Shown: in pieces, positions 1 through 8,725 of the stretch | How the letters are laid out: each line of letters opens with the position of its first letter | Position numbering within the stretch: the stretch's first letter is position 1 | NCBI RefSeq assembly: GCF_050402865.1 | Contig: NZ_BAABMF010000001.1 | Coordinates: 682,001 to 746,000, forward strand | Length of the DNA: 64,000 nt | DNA from: Clostridium_AF sediminicola | Lineage (GTDB): Bacteria > Bacillota > Clostridia > Clostridiales > Clostridiaceae | Direction of reading: 5' to 3' | Position numbers and translations under genes: made by a program | Notes under the pieces: model-generated | The model's input: the letters and a program-made list of their open reading frames with translations, nothing else | Told to the model about the DNA's origin: nothing | The model's database searches: none

Positions 1-328
1 TGGCACATAAAGTTTTTGCAGCAGATTCAGCGAATTCTTCTGACATATTCCTTGAATCGCAAGCAATACTAACAGAAATATTTTCTCCACTATATTTTTT
101 TAGAAGATAATTTGCCAATCCCTGAGTAGCTTTTCCAACTGTGTATACGTTCATTCTATTTGAACCAGCACCTATAACACCTCTAAGTCCCCCTGTTCCA
201 AACTCTAAATCTTTATAAAACCTATCTTCAATCTCTTTATCATCTTTAATATTTTTTAACTCTGATTTTGTTGACTCATCAATTAAAGTTGAATTCAGCC
301 ATTCTTGATATTTTTGTTTATAAGTCAT
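1..328 (-). CDS. Phosphoglucomutase/phosphomannomutase family protein, N-terminal part
   Basis: Only the first 109 residues are in the window; the rest lies beyond base 1. The motif FGTGGLRGVIGAG followed by NRMN is the N-terminal signature of the long alpha-D-phosphohexomutases (PgcA/phosphoglucomutase type). These interconvert hexose 1- and 6-phosphates in the cytoplasm through a phosphoserine further downstream, which is not visible here. The ATG at 326-328 follows a GAGGAGG ribosome binding site. Whether it prefers glucose or mannose cannot be told from this part. Confidence 0.85.
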   Translation of the reverse strand, partial: MTYKQKYQEWLNSTLIDESTKSELKNIKDDKEIEDRFYKDLEFGTGGLRGVIGAGSNRMNVYTVGKATQGLANYLLKKYSGENISVSIACDSRNMSEEFAESAAKTLCA

Positions 329-417
329 GATTTACCTCCTCAATAGAAATTCTATAGAGATATTATACTATAAATTGGTAATTAAATACAATGTTTTTTG
401 TAGAATCTACAAAGTTA

Positions 418-447
418 AAAGAAATGACTAATATTAAGCCATTTCTT
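418..447 (-). terminator. Hairpin overlapping the end of the bL25 gene
   Basis: On the minus strand, arms AGAAATG and CATTTCT enclose an AT-rich loop and are followed by TTTT. The stop codon of the bL25 gene (434-436) lies in the loop region, so translation ends inside the terminator. Confidence 0.5.
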
Positions 448-1069
448 CTTTTCTAATTCTTTCTTCGTCTTTTACTATGCTCCTAATCATATCATCTTTA
501 TCTTCTACTTCCTCTTCAATCTTGTTACTTACATAATTTACAGCCAAGATTATTGAATCCATTTCTAATCCAAAAGTTATTTCTTCTGCTACTTCAAGGT
601 CAGCAACTCTAAATACATCCCCTACATTTAAAGAAGCTACATCAACATTTAATGTTTTTGGTATATTATCAACATTGCATTTTACTTTAACAGTATCTCT
701 TTCTCTTTGAAGTATTCCACCCTTACTGATTAAAGCCCCTTCTCCCGTTATTGAAATAGGAATTTCAGTTGTAATTCTTTCGTTTTTGTTAACTTCTTGA
801 AAATCTATATGTAATAATTCACGATTTATAACATCTCTTTGTACTTCCTTAATAAAAGCAGTATGATTTTCATTATTGATTTCTACATCTAATAATGCAT
901 GATCTCCTTCTTTTAAAATTTCTTTATTTAATTCATTCTTATCTACAGAAATCAAAGTACTATCTGATCCATGACCATATATTACACCAGGCACCTTTCC
1001 ATCTTTCCTAACTCTTTTCGCACTATTATGAGCATTTTTGTTTCTAATTTCGCATTTAATCTTTTCCAT
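434..1069 (-). CDS. rplY: Ribosomal protein bL25, long Ctc form
   Basis: The 211-residue product is the two-domain Ctc form of bL25, which binds 5S rRNA in the large ribosomal subunit. The N-terminal part (about 1-90) carries the family pattern RKDGKVPGVIYG. The C-terminal beta domain (about 95-180) has the typical IPISITGEG stretch, and an acidic/basic tail follows. In Bacillus the long form is a general stress protein, but nothing here shows stress control. A strong AAAGGAGG site precedes the ATG. The gene stands alone, ending in a hairpin and starting about 100 bases from the end of the pentapeptide gene. Confidence 0.93.
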   Translation of the reverse strand: MEKIKCEIRNKNAHNSAKRVRKDGKVPGVIYGHGSDSTLISVDKNELNKEILKEGDHALLDVEINNENHTAFIKEVQRDVINRELLHIDFQEVNKNERITTEIPISITGEGALISKGGILQRERDTVKVKCNVDNIPKTLNVDVASLNVGDVFRVADLEVAEEITFGLEMDSIILAVNYVSNKIEEEVEDKDDMIRSIVKDEERIRKEEMA

Positions 1070-1150
1070 ATTAATCCTCCTTTACTTCTGTTATTATTGA
1101 CAAAAGTAAAGAAAATATACATAAAAAATATATAAGCCCTTAGAAAATCT

Positions 1151-1178
1151 AAAAAGCAGAATAATTTCAAATTATTCT
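1151..1178 (-). terminator. Intrinsic terminator of the pentapeptide-repeat gene
   Basis: Perfect 10-bp arms (1158-1167 and 1169-1178) with a minimal loop are followed on the minus strand by GC and five T. The gene's stop codon at 1172-1174 lies inside the first arm. Confidence 0.65.
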
Positions 1179-1828
1179 TTAATAACAAGACCTAAAAGTT
1201 TTGAAAGTGAAACTGCTTGTACTGGAGAAACAATAACCCCCTTCAAGTCCTCTACTCTTATTTTTACTCCTTCTATTTCACAATTACTTAAATCAATTCC
1301 ATTTAGTTTTGTTCCTGCCATTTCAGCTTGATTTAAATTAGAATTGAAAAACCTAACTTTCTCAAATTTATTTTCCTGGAAATTAGCATTAATCAATGAG
1401 CAACTCTTAAATTTCACCTGCTTAAAATGAGAACCTGAAAAAGAAGCATAACGACCATTGCAATTTTCAAATGATACGTTATGTAGAGTTGCATCACTGA
1501 AATTACTCCCCAAAATCTTACAATTAACCAACTCTACTCTATGGATAATTGCTCCAAAAAAATCTACATTGGATAAATCACAGTTTTCAAACCTAACATC
1601 CGTTAAATCAATAAATTGAAATGATACTTCTTTAAAAATAACATTTTTAAAAAGTACTTGTTTAAATTCTATTCGCTCTGCAGTTTTGTTTTGAATAGAA
1701 CAGTCACAGATAATTCCTTCGCAAAATAAATCCTCATTTTCTATTTTCTTATTAAAAAACTGAAGTACCTCTAATTCCTTTGGTATTCTAGGCAATAATA
1801 TTTTATAATTTGATTTTTTATCTTTCAT
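1172..1828 (-). CDS. Pentapeptide-repeat protein
   Basis: The 218-residue product carries a run of about 20 A(D/N)LXX-type repeats between residues 60 and 190 (for example DLTDVRFENCDLSNVDF). These should form a right-handed quadrilateral beta helix. There is no signal peptide, so it is probably cytoplasmic. Some members of the family mimic DNA and bind gyrase, but nothing here shows that role. An upstream in-frame ATG at 1933 would overlap the DUF523 gene by 38 bases. I chose the ATG at 1828 because GGAGG lies 8 bases before it and the overlap then disappears. Function unknown. Confidence 0.85.
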   Translation of the reverse strand: MKDKKSNYKILLPRIPKELEVLQFFNKKIENEDLFCEGIICDCSIQNKTAERIEFKQVLFKNVIFKEVSFQFIDLTDVRFENCDLSNVDFFGAIIHRVELVNCKILGSNFSDATLHNVSFENCNGRYASFSGSHFKQVKFKSCSLINANFQENKFEKVRFFNSNLNQAEMAGTKLNGIDLSNCEIEGVKIRVEDLKGVIVSPVQAVSLSKLLGLVIKE

Positions 1829-1895
1829 TAAACTATCCTCCAATTTTAACTTAAATTTTGCTGCTTTATCAATTTGAATTTTAATACTTAGAACT

Positions 1896-2342
1896 TTATT
1901 TATACTCTTCTTCTGTTTCAACAGCAATCCCATTGCTTTTAAACAAATATGCCGTTACTCCATCGCCTTTTATTAAATTACCATTAAATTGTCCATTGTA
2001 AACACTTCCACTACCACATGACGGGCTATTAGATTTAAGAATTGCTTTTTTAGCACCTACTGCTTTTGCAATATTCAAAGATTCTTTAGCCCCTTTAATA
2101 AATTCTTTTGTACATTGATTACCATCTTTTGAAATCACTTCCGCATTGCCTTCAAAAACATTTTCAGCTTTCCCACCAACAATTTCACAAGGTATTCTTG
2201 GAGTAGGTAAGCCTCCTATTTGTTCAGGGCAGATAAGAATTCCTTCCCCATTTTGAAATATTTCAAATATTTTTTCATTAAAATTATTTCCACCACTATA
2301 CTTACAATTAACTCCACAAAGGCAGGCACTTATTACATACAT
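1896..2342 (-). CDS. DUF523 family protein
   Basis: The 148-residue cytoplasmic protein has the DUF523 pattern. It opens with SACLCGVNCKYSGG, then CPEQIGGLPTPR in the middle and KSNSPSCG near residue 105. The conserved cysteines and the SPSCG motif are shared with the DUF523/DUF1722 group, whose biochemistry is not established. The ATG at 2342 has GGAGG 7 bases upstream; the longer TTG frame would start inside that binding site. It precedes the pentapeptide gene, 67 bases away on the same strand, and the two may be cotranscribed. Confidence 0.85.
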   Translation of the reverse strand: MYVISACLCGVNCKYSGGNNFNEKIFEIFQNGEGILICPEQIGGLPTPRIPCEIVGGKAENVFEGNAEVISKDGNQCTKEFIKGAKESLNIAKAVGAKKAILKSNSPSCGSGSVYNGQFNGNLIKGDGVTAYLFKSNGIAVETEEEYK

Positions 2343-2363
2343 TTTTATTACCTCCAAAAAATT

Positions 2364-2395
2364 TATAAAGTACGCATTATACTGCGCACTTTATA
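2364..2395 (-). terminator. Probable terminator downstream of mutS2
   Basis: Arms TATAAAGT-CGCA and TGCG-ACTTTATA, with one internal mismatch, lie just after the mutS2 stop. They are followed on the minus strand by a T-rich run that merges with the binding site of the DUF523 gene. Confidence 0.5.
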
Positions 2396-2397
2396 GT

Positions 2398-4755
2398 TTA
2401 TTTCAATAGTACCATAGACACACCATCTCCGCCTTCACCAAAAGCTCCAGGCCTATGACTTTTTACATGTATATGCTTACGCAATAAAGTTTTCACTGCT
2501 TTTTTCAAAACTCCAGTTCCTTTTCCATGAATTATGGTAACTTCAGCAAGACCAGCTAGATAAGCTTCATCAAGATACTTATCCACTTGATAAACTGCTT
2601 CTTGTGAATCCATTCCTCTTAAATCTATAGAAGAAGACACTTTACTTAAATTAAGCTTTGCTTCTCTTTTAGCTATTACTTTCTTTTCTTTTTTATTAGA
2701 TTTACTTCTTCTCAAATCTTTAATATTTACAGTTACTTTCATTATCCCCGCTTGAACTTGTAATTCTCCTTTATTATCGGGTTTTGAGAGAATTACAACA
2801 TTAGTATTAAACTTAGGTAAGTAGGCTTCTTCACCTTCTTTAACTTTGTCTAACATTTCTTCTTTACTTACTTTTTGCACCAAAGAATTCTCTGTATTCT
2901 CTAACTTATTCTTTAATTTCAATCTTTCTTCTTCTAGTTTTTGCCTTACATCATTCGAATAACCCATTCTCTCAAGTTTTCTTATTTCTTTTAGAATCTT
3001 ATCTGCTTCTTCTTTTGCTTCTTTAATTATATTTTTAGCCTCTTGCTTCGCTTTTATAGTTTCTCTTTCTCTAACGTTTTGAAGAGTATTCAGTTTTTCC
3101 TCGTATTTTGTTTTTATCTTCATAGCTTCTGATTTTGCGCCTTCAGCAACTATAGCATCCTTCTGCGCTTTTATATTCTGGTATTGTAAGTTCTGAATCA
3201 AGTCTTCGAATTTTAAAGTTTCCTCGGAAATACCTTTTCTAGCTTCATTAATAATGTAATCAGGTAATCCAAGTCTCTTAGAAATTTCAAAAGCATTTGA
3301 CTTTCCAGGAACTCCAATCAACAGTTTATAAGTAGGTCTTAGAGATTCAACATCAAATTCAACTGATGCATTCACAACTTTATCAGCTTTTATGGCATAT
3401 GCTTTCAACTCACTGTAATGTGTGGTTGCAAATATTTTAGAACTTCGTTTTTTTAGATTCTCCAATATAGAAACAGCTAAAGCTGCCCCTTCAGTAGGAT
3501 CTGTACCTGCTCCCAATTCATCAAAAAGAAGTAATGAATTTTCGTCAGCTTTATCTATAATATGAACTATATTTGTCATATGAGATGAAAATGTAGATAA
3601 ACTTTGTTCTATACTCTGTTCATCCCCTATATCTGCAAATATTTCTTTATAAAATGATACTGAAGATTGATCTGAAGCCGGAATCATAACCCCACTTAGA
3701 GCCATAAGATGCAATAATCCAACTGTTTTTAGTGTTACAGTCTTACCTCCTGTATTGGGTCCAGTAATGATAACTGCATTAATGTCCTTTTCCATATAAA
3801 TATCATTTGTAACTACTTCTTTTGGATTTATAAGCGGATGTCTAGCACTAATAATATTAAAATGCCCATCCTCGTTTAATTTGGGTAAAATTCCATTAAT
3901 AGCATAAGCATATTTTCCTTTAGCAAATATAAAATCTATTTCCCAGACAATCTCAGAGTTACTTTTAATTAAAGTAACATTATCGTAAATTTTAGAAGAG
4001 AGTATACTCAAAATTCTCTCAATTTCAGCTTTTTCTTTTAACTTTAACTCTCTGATTTCATTATTTAAATTCACAAGACTAATTGGTTCTATAAATAAAG
4101 TAGCTCCAGAAGAACTCTGATCGTGTACAAGCCCTTGTACCTGTCCTTTATACTCAATTTTCACAGGTAATACATATCTATCTCCTCTAACAGTAAAAAT
4201 ATCTTCTTGTAAATATTGAGAGTATGTTCTAATTAATGAATTAACCTTACTTTTAATAGATGAAGTTTTCTCTTTGATATTCCTTCTTATATCATATAGT
4301 CCTTTACTAGCTCTATCGGAGATTTCAGTTTCTCCAATAATAGCATTAAAAATTTCATCCTCTAGATGCTTTATGTCAACTATTCCCATCGTTAGATTCT
4401 CTAGTATTCTATAACTTTCATCTTCATCTTTTTGAGAAATGAATTTTTTAATACTTCTTGAGCATCTTAATAAATTAGCACACCTCAACAATTCACCTGG
4501 CAATAATGTAAATCCTTTTGAAGCCTTTACTATTGTTTCTCTTACATCATATAGTCCACTAAATGGAGGTGAACCTTTCTTAAATAAAATTTTAAAGGCT
4601 TCATCTGTTTCTAACAAATGTTCCTTAACTAAGTAAGGATTATCATAAGGCTTTAAACTATCTATTTTATCTTTTCCTGCCTTTGATACAGCATAATTCT
4701 TAATTAATTCCTTAATTTTTTCAAATTCTAATACACGTAGTGCTCTTTCGTTCAT
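2398..4755 (-). CDS. mutS2: MutS2 ATPase/endonuclease with Smr domain
   Basis: The 785-residue product is full length for MutS2. The MutS core ATPase has Walker A GPNTGGKT near residue 333 and Walker B LLFDELGAGTDPTEG near 410. A long charged coiled coil follows (about 520-620). The C-terminal Smr domain (about 710-785) contains the LRGMDSQEA and HGKGTG motifs. MutS2 lacks the mismatch-binding N-terminal domain of MutS. It is known to suppress homologous recombination and, in Bacillus, to split collided ribosomes. The start has an AAGGTG site. The U32 peptidase gene lies 24 bases upstream and is probably in the same transcript. Confidence 0.97.
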   Translation of the reverse strand: MNERALRVLEFEKIKELIKNYAVSKAGKDKIDSLKPYDNPYLVKEHLLETDEAFKILFKKGSPPFSGLYDVRETIVKASKGFTLLPGELLRCANLLRCSRSIKKFISQKDEDESYRILENLTMGIVDIKHLEDEIFNAIIGETEISDRASKGLYDIRRNIKEKTSSIKSKVNSLIRTYSQYLQEDIFTVRGDRYVLPVKIEYKGQVQGLVHDQSSSGATLFIEPISLVNLNNEIRELKLKEKAEIERILSILSSKIYDNVTLIKSNSEIVWEIDFIFAKGKYAYAINGILPKLNEDGHFNIISARHPLINPKEVVTNDIYMEKDINAVIITGPNTGGKTVTLKTVGLLHLMALSGVMIPASDQSSVSFYKEIFADIGDEQSIEQSLSTFSSHMTNIVHIIDKADENSLLLFDELGAGTDPTEGAALAVSILENLKKRSSKIFATTHYSELKAYAIKADKVVNASVEFDVESLRPTYKLLIGVPGKSNAFEISKRLGLPDYIINEARKGISEETLKFEDLIQNLQYQNIKAQKDAIVAEGAKSEAMKIKTKYEEKLNTLQNVRERETIKAKQEAKNIIKEAKEEADKILKEIRKLERMGYSNDVRQKLEEERLKLKNKLENTENSLVQKVSKEEMLDKVKEGEEAYLPKFNTNVVILSKPDNKGELQVQAGIMKVTVNIKDLRRSKSNKKEKKVIAKREAKLNLSKVSSSIDLRGMDSQEAVYQVDKYLDEAYLAGLAEVTIIHGKGTGVLKKAVKTLLRKHIHVKSHRPGAFGEGGDGVSMVLLK

Positions 4756-4779
4756 TTAATCACCTTCTATAATAATAAT

Positions 4780-7128
4780 TTATTCAACGCCTCTTTTAAA
4801 ATGGCCTCTGGTAAAATCATTAAATTCTTCTTCCCACTTACCATTTTTACAAGCCTCTAAAACTTTTAATGTGTCTTCATTATTTTCATTAGTAAAATCT
4901 AATCTATAATAAGGTACATTTATTTTTTTTATTTCTGCCATATTAGATATTAAGTTGATCTTTTTTGAATTCAATAGATGACTTCTACAAAACTTATCTA
5001 ATATAATATCAGATTCCATTCCCAATCTATCTTTTAAAGTAAATTCTCCGCCTTCACAGGGTTTATTGCAAATGCTTCTTTTCTTTTTTCCAAAACAACT
5101 TCCTACTGGACAATATTCAGTAATCATAAGCTCAGTTTTTCCGTAAATAATAGTGCCTACCGGGATATATGCATCTTTAGCTAATTCTATCAATTCTTTT
5201 TTATTTAACTCTACACTTAAGAAGACTCCATCTAAATAATCATTGTAAAAACTCAAAGAATTCTTATTAAATACATTTATTTTATAGTCACCTAGAACCT
5301 CAGTTTTTCTATGATACTTTCTAATTATTCCTGAATTAGAAGTAACTATGCCAACTATCTTATGCAAATTATTGTCAATTTCTTTACATATATAATTAAA
5401 TTCTTCTTTTACTATTGAAGGTATTCTTATATATGCATTACAATCTTGAAGATTCTTTAGTTCAATATCACATTCTCTCATAAAATAATCAATAATAATG
5501 TTTTTATAGCCTAATTTTAATGCTGTCTCTAACTGATAATTTTTAATTACCGTTACAAATATTTTTCTCCTCTGTGTTTCAATATTTGTTTCATTAATAT
5601 CATGTTTGTTATTCAAAGAAGCTACTTTTACATCCTTATTAAATCTATTCAACCTTAAGTTAAAAATTTCATCTGTTAATTTTCTCCTAATACTATTAAG
5701 GACTGAAATTGGTAAAAATCCTTCTTCATAACTTTCAAAATGCACATTTTCTATAATAAAAGGGGTGTTTCCTGTTTTCTTTAAACTTTTTATAATTCTT
5801 TCCTTATCAAGTGGTCTTTTTAAGGGACTTTGAACTTCTTCACCTAAAACCGATATATTTTCATCTCCAATTTGGGTATATATATGTACTGGTTCTCCGA
5901 TTTTAAAATTTATCCTAATATTTATTGGAATCTTTTTAGTATACTTATCCTTATATGTTCCGCTTAGTCTTTCCATTAAACTAGAATCTAATGTTTTATA
6001 TAAAATATTACTTTTTTTATACTTACTAGGTTTAAGTGAAACAGAATCACCCTTTTTAGCAGATTGTACTTCTTTTCCGTTTTTTATAATTTTAGATACT
6101 GTAAATCCACTATTATCTATTCTTATTCCATCAGATACTGATATATCTTCTTTAAGATCTATAGTATAATCATCATTTATTTTACCTAAAAGAACTCCAG
6201 TGTTCTTAGGATATTTCAAAGCCATCATTTCTTTTCCTTCATTACCATATAAAAAAGCTTTTGAAAATCCTTCTCTATTAAATAATTGCTTAAGAGTATT
6301 TATTTCTTTTTCAACATTAAACTTTTCACCATTATAATAGCTATCTATAGCTTTTCTATAGGATGAAACAACTCCAGCCACATATTCTGGTCTCTTCATT
6401 CTACCTTCTATTTTAAGAGAAGCCGTCCCTGTTTTAATTATTTCATTTATATTAGAAATAGTACAAACATCTTTTGGACTTAAAATAAATGCTTTAGTAC
6501 TCTTTTTTGTATCTTTGTTAATTAATTCATATGGAAGTCTACATGGTTGAGCACATTTTCCTCTATTTCCACTTCTACCACCAATCATTGAACTCATTAA
6601 ACATTGTCCAGAATAACTAATACATAATGCACCATGAATAAATACCTCTGTTTCAATTCCTGACTTATTAGATATTTCTTCTATTTCATTAATTGATAGT
6701 TCTCTAGATAGCACTACTCTTGAAAAGCCCTTTTCTTTTATTAATTGAGCTCCTTCATTATTATGGATAGTCATTTGAGTTGATGCATGTATAGATAGAT
6801 TAGGATATATATTTCTAACTAAATATGCTAATCCTGTATCCTGAATAATAATTGCGTCCACATTAATACTATGTAAAAATCCAATAAACTCAATAGCTTC
6901 ATCTATTTCATTATCTTTTATTAAAGTATTAACTGTTACATACATTTTTACACCATAAATATGGCAGTAATCTACTGCCTCTTTTAGTTTTTCTTCATCA
7001 AAATTTGAAGCATAGGCTCTTGCTGAAAATTTCTTTCCACCAAGATAAATAGCATCTGCACCATTTAAAACCGCAGCATATAAACTTTCCAAACTACCAG
7101 CTGGTGCTAATAATTCAATTTTCTTCAT
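4780..7128 (-). CDS. U32 family peptidase with C-terminal DUF3656-like domain
   Basis: The 782-residue protein opens with the U32 signature (KIELLAPAGSLESLYAAV) and carries the conserved cysteine stretch GNRGKCAQPCRLPYE near residue 190. A second cluster, CPVGSCFG then CNKPCEGGE, lies near residue 680. Long U32 members of this type include E. coli RlhA, needed for hydroxylation of a 23S rRNA cytidine, so a role in RNA modification is as likely as proteolysis. The cysteines suggest an iron-sulfur cluster. AAGGAGA lies before the ATG. It probably forms an operon with mutS2, as in many Firmicutes. Confidence 0.9.
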   Translation of the reverse strand: MKKIELLAPAGSLESLYAAVLNGADAIYLGGKKFSARAYASNFDEEKLKEAVDYCHIYGVKMYVTVNTLIKDNEIDEAIEFIGFLHSINVDAIIIQDTGLAYLVRNIYPNLSIHASTQMTIHNNEGAQLIKEKGFSRVVLSRELSINEIEEISNKSGIETEVFIHGALCISYSGQCLMSSMIGGRSGNRGKCAQPCRLPYELINKDTKKSTKAFILSPKDVCTISNINEIIKTGTASLKIEGRMKRPEYVAGVVSSYRKAIDSYYNGEKFNVEKEINTLKQLFNREGFSKAFLYGNEGKEMMALKYPKNTGVLLGKINDDYTIDLKEDISVSDGIRIDNSGFTVSKIIKNGKEVQSAKKGDSVSLKPSKYKKSNILYKTLDSSLMERLSGTYKDKYTKKIPINIRINFKIGEPVHIYTQIGDENISVLGEEVQSPLKRPLDKERIIKSLKKTGNTPFIIENVHFESYEEGFLPISVLNSIRRKLTDEIFNLRLNRFNKDVKVASLNNKHDINETNIETQRRKIFVTVIKNYQLETALKLGYKNIIIDYFMRECDIELKNLQDCNAYIRIPSIVKEEFNYICKEIDNNLHKIVGIVTSNSGIIRKYHRKTEVLGDYKINVFNKNSLSFYNDYLDGVFLSVELNKKELIELAKDAYIPVGTIIYGKTELMITEYCPVGSCFGKKKRSICNKPCEGGEFTLKDRLGMESDIILDKFCRSHLLNSKKINLISNMAEIKKINVPYYRLDFTNENNEDTLKVLEACKNGKWEEEFNDFTRGHFKRGVE

Positions 7129-7214
7129 AAATATCTCCTTTATTACATATAATCCAGTGTGAAACTTTATTTATATAAAACAACTCCAGCAAAACTATTA
7201 TACTTCATAAGTAC

Positions 7215-7310
7215 AAAAGGAGCAATAAATAGCGAATGGATATTCGCTATTTATTGCTCCTTTTACAGTTGATAATTGGTAGTCTACAGTTTACAGCAAA
7301 GGATGGAATT
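7215..7310. repeat. Hairpin-plus-tail repeat, copy 1
   Basis: A perfect 23-bp inverted repeat (7215-7237 and 7242-7264, loop GGAT) is followed by a tail ending in TTTACAGCAAAGGATG. The same layout recurs at 8198-8262. On the minus strand the hairpin sits downstream of the exonuclease III gene and could also end its transcript, because arm two finishes in TTTT. No open frame of its own is convincing. Confidence 0.6.
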
Positions 7311-7368
7311 TATACTTTCATTTTAGAAAGATGTCCAATAATGCAAACTATTAATATAGATATAATTT

Positions 7369-8133
7369 TTAAAATTGACATTCAAGTACTACCGGGCAAT
7401 GGTCAGATCCTTGAACTTCACCTAATATTTTAGCATCAACAATATTTTCCTTAAAGTTTTCAGTAACAAAATGATAATCTATTCTCCATCCAGCATTCTT
7501 TTCTCTAGCTTTAAATCTATAACTCCACCACGAATACTGAATTTCTTCAGGATATAGATATCTAAAAGTATCAATGTATCCTTTATTAATAATTTTATCC
7601 ATCCATTTTCTTTCAATAGGGAGGAAACCTGATCTCTTGCTGTTTGGTTTAGGATTTTTTAGATCAATTTCATTATGAGCAGTATTATAATCGCCAAATA
7701 TTACAAGTTTTTTTCCTTTCGTCCTTAAATCCTCACAATACTTGAATAATTCTTCATAGAAATCTAGTTTATATTGAAGCCTTTCTTCACTCATTTGTCC
7801 ATTTGGAAAATAAATATTAAAAAGGGTAAACTCATCATACTCTAATATTAATATTCTACCTTCACTATCAAACCTTTCAATTCCAATACCATGCTTAACT
7901 GATTTAGGCTCAATTTTAGTATAAACTGCAACTCCGCTATATCCCTTCTTTTCGGCAAAAGAAAAATAAGAATAATAACCTTCAATTTCTTTCATCTTAT
8001 CCGTTAGTTGATTTTCTTGTAATTTTGTTTCTTGTATTCCCAAAATATCTGGTTGTTCATTTTCTAACCATTCAAAAAAACCTTTCTTATCTATAGCTCT
8101 AAGTCCATTAACATTCCATGAATAAAATTTCAA
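7369..8133 (-). CDS. xth: Exodeoxyribonuclease III
   Basis: The 254-residue product is a full-length AP endonuclease/3'-5' exonuclease of the Xth/ExoA family. Visible motifs are FYSWNVNGLRA (Asn metal ligand region), LGIQETKLQ (catalytic Glu), GDYNTAH, WRIDYHFV and the final SDHCPV (catalytic Asp-His pair). It cuts DNA at abasic sites in base excision repair. I chose the TTG at 8133 because AGAGGG lies 7 bases before it and it starts the conserved LKFYSWN. The in-frame ATG at 8169 has no binding site. The gene is isolated and flanked on both sides by hairpin repeats. Confidence 0.95.
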   Translation of the reverse strand: MKFYSWNVNGLRAIDKKGFFEWLENEQPDILGIQETKLQENQLTDKMKEIEGYYSYFSFAEKKGYSGVAVYTKIEPKSVKHGIGIERFDSEGRILILEYDEFTLFNIYFPNGQMSEERLQYKLDFYEELFKYCEDLRTKGKKLVIFGDYNTAHNEIDLKNPKPNSKRSGFLPIERKWMDKIINKGYIDTFRYLYPEEIQYSWWSYRFKAREKNAGWRIDYHFVTENFKENIVDAKILGEVQGSDHCPVVLECQF

Positions 8134-8197
8134 ATTTATCCCTCTTTCTCGCAAGTAATGTTTTTCCATTAATATTTATTATTAATTATAACACAAT

Positions 8198-8262
8198 ATT
8201 TATAAATTGCGAAGAAATATTTTCGCAATTTATAAATGACTGTTGACAGCAAAGGATGATTT
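8198..8262. repeat. Hairpin-plus-tail repeat, copy 2
   Basis: A perfect 16-bp inverted repeat (8198-8213 and 8222-8237) is followed by TGTTGACAGCAAAGGATG, matching the tail of the copy at 7215-7310. The stems share ATAAAT and GCGAA. Both copies point the same way and bracket the xth gene. Confidence 0.6.
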
Positions 8263-8264
8263 TC

Positions 8265-8360
8265 TTACTGAAATTCTTTAACTAAACCTTTACCTAAAAA
8301 TAGTTTTGCTAAACCAAACCCAATCCCTCTAGTACTGCCCGTGATGATAATATGTTTCAT
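8265..8360 (-). pseudogene. Remnant of a short-chain dehydrogenase gene (N-terminus only)
   Basis: The 31-codon frame begins MKHIIITGSTRGIGFGLAK, which is the first beta strand and TGxxxGIG cofactor loop of the short-chain dehydrogenase/reductase family. It stops after LVKEFQ, whereas family members run to about 250 residues. The last codons fall in sequence that also occurs, without the dehydrogenase part, near 41281-41312. The gene therefore looks cut by the end of a dispersed repeat. No other SDR pieces are seen nearby. A short stable peptide is possible but would lack the catalytic Ser-Tyr-Lys. Confidence 0.7.
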
Positions 8361-8637
8361 TATATCCCTACTTTCTGTAACCTTTATTATCTTATTTTAC
8401 CACATTACTTCGTTCTAAACATTTTCTAGAGTTCCTTTATAATAAAGGTATCTACTTTTAATTAAATTTGTTGAAATTTTCTGATTTTTATACTAATATA
8501 TGATTAACCCTAAAACTTCATCACTTAAGCACAATTTTAGTATTTTACTAAAATAAATTTAAGCTAAATATAACAGTTACCTGCATAATTAACCGTTTAC
8601 AATTCACTTTAGTTTATTATATCTAAGATAAACCCGC

Positions 8638-8667
8638 TTGTTATGTACTATTATTCTATGATATAAT
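8638..8667 (+). promoter_or_regulatory. Probable promoter of the PEPCK-like gene
   Basis: TTGTTA (8638-8643) and TATAAT (8662-8667) are 18 bases apart and lie about 60 bases before the start codon. The rest of the gene-free stretch 8361-8637 is AT-rich, and I see no further structure in it. Confidence 0.5.
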
Positions 8668-8725
8668 TTATAATTATTAGTATAATTGCATATTTATTAA
8701 AACATTCTTTCAAGGAGGTACTCAA

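Noticed and set aside
982..1188. Small minus-strand frame upstream of bL25
   Set aside because: It overlaps the bL25 gene and a terminator, is low in complexity and has no family pattern.
7236..7433. Small plus-strand frame of 65 residues between the U32 and xth genes
   Set aside because: It starts in the hairpin loop of the repeat and runs into xth on the opposite strand; no binding site or family pattern.
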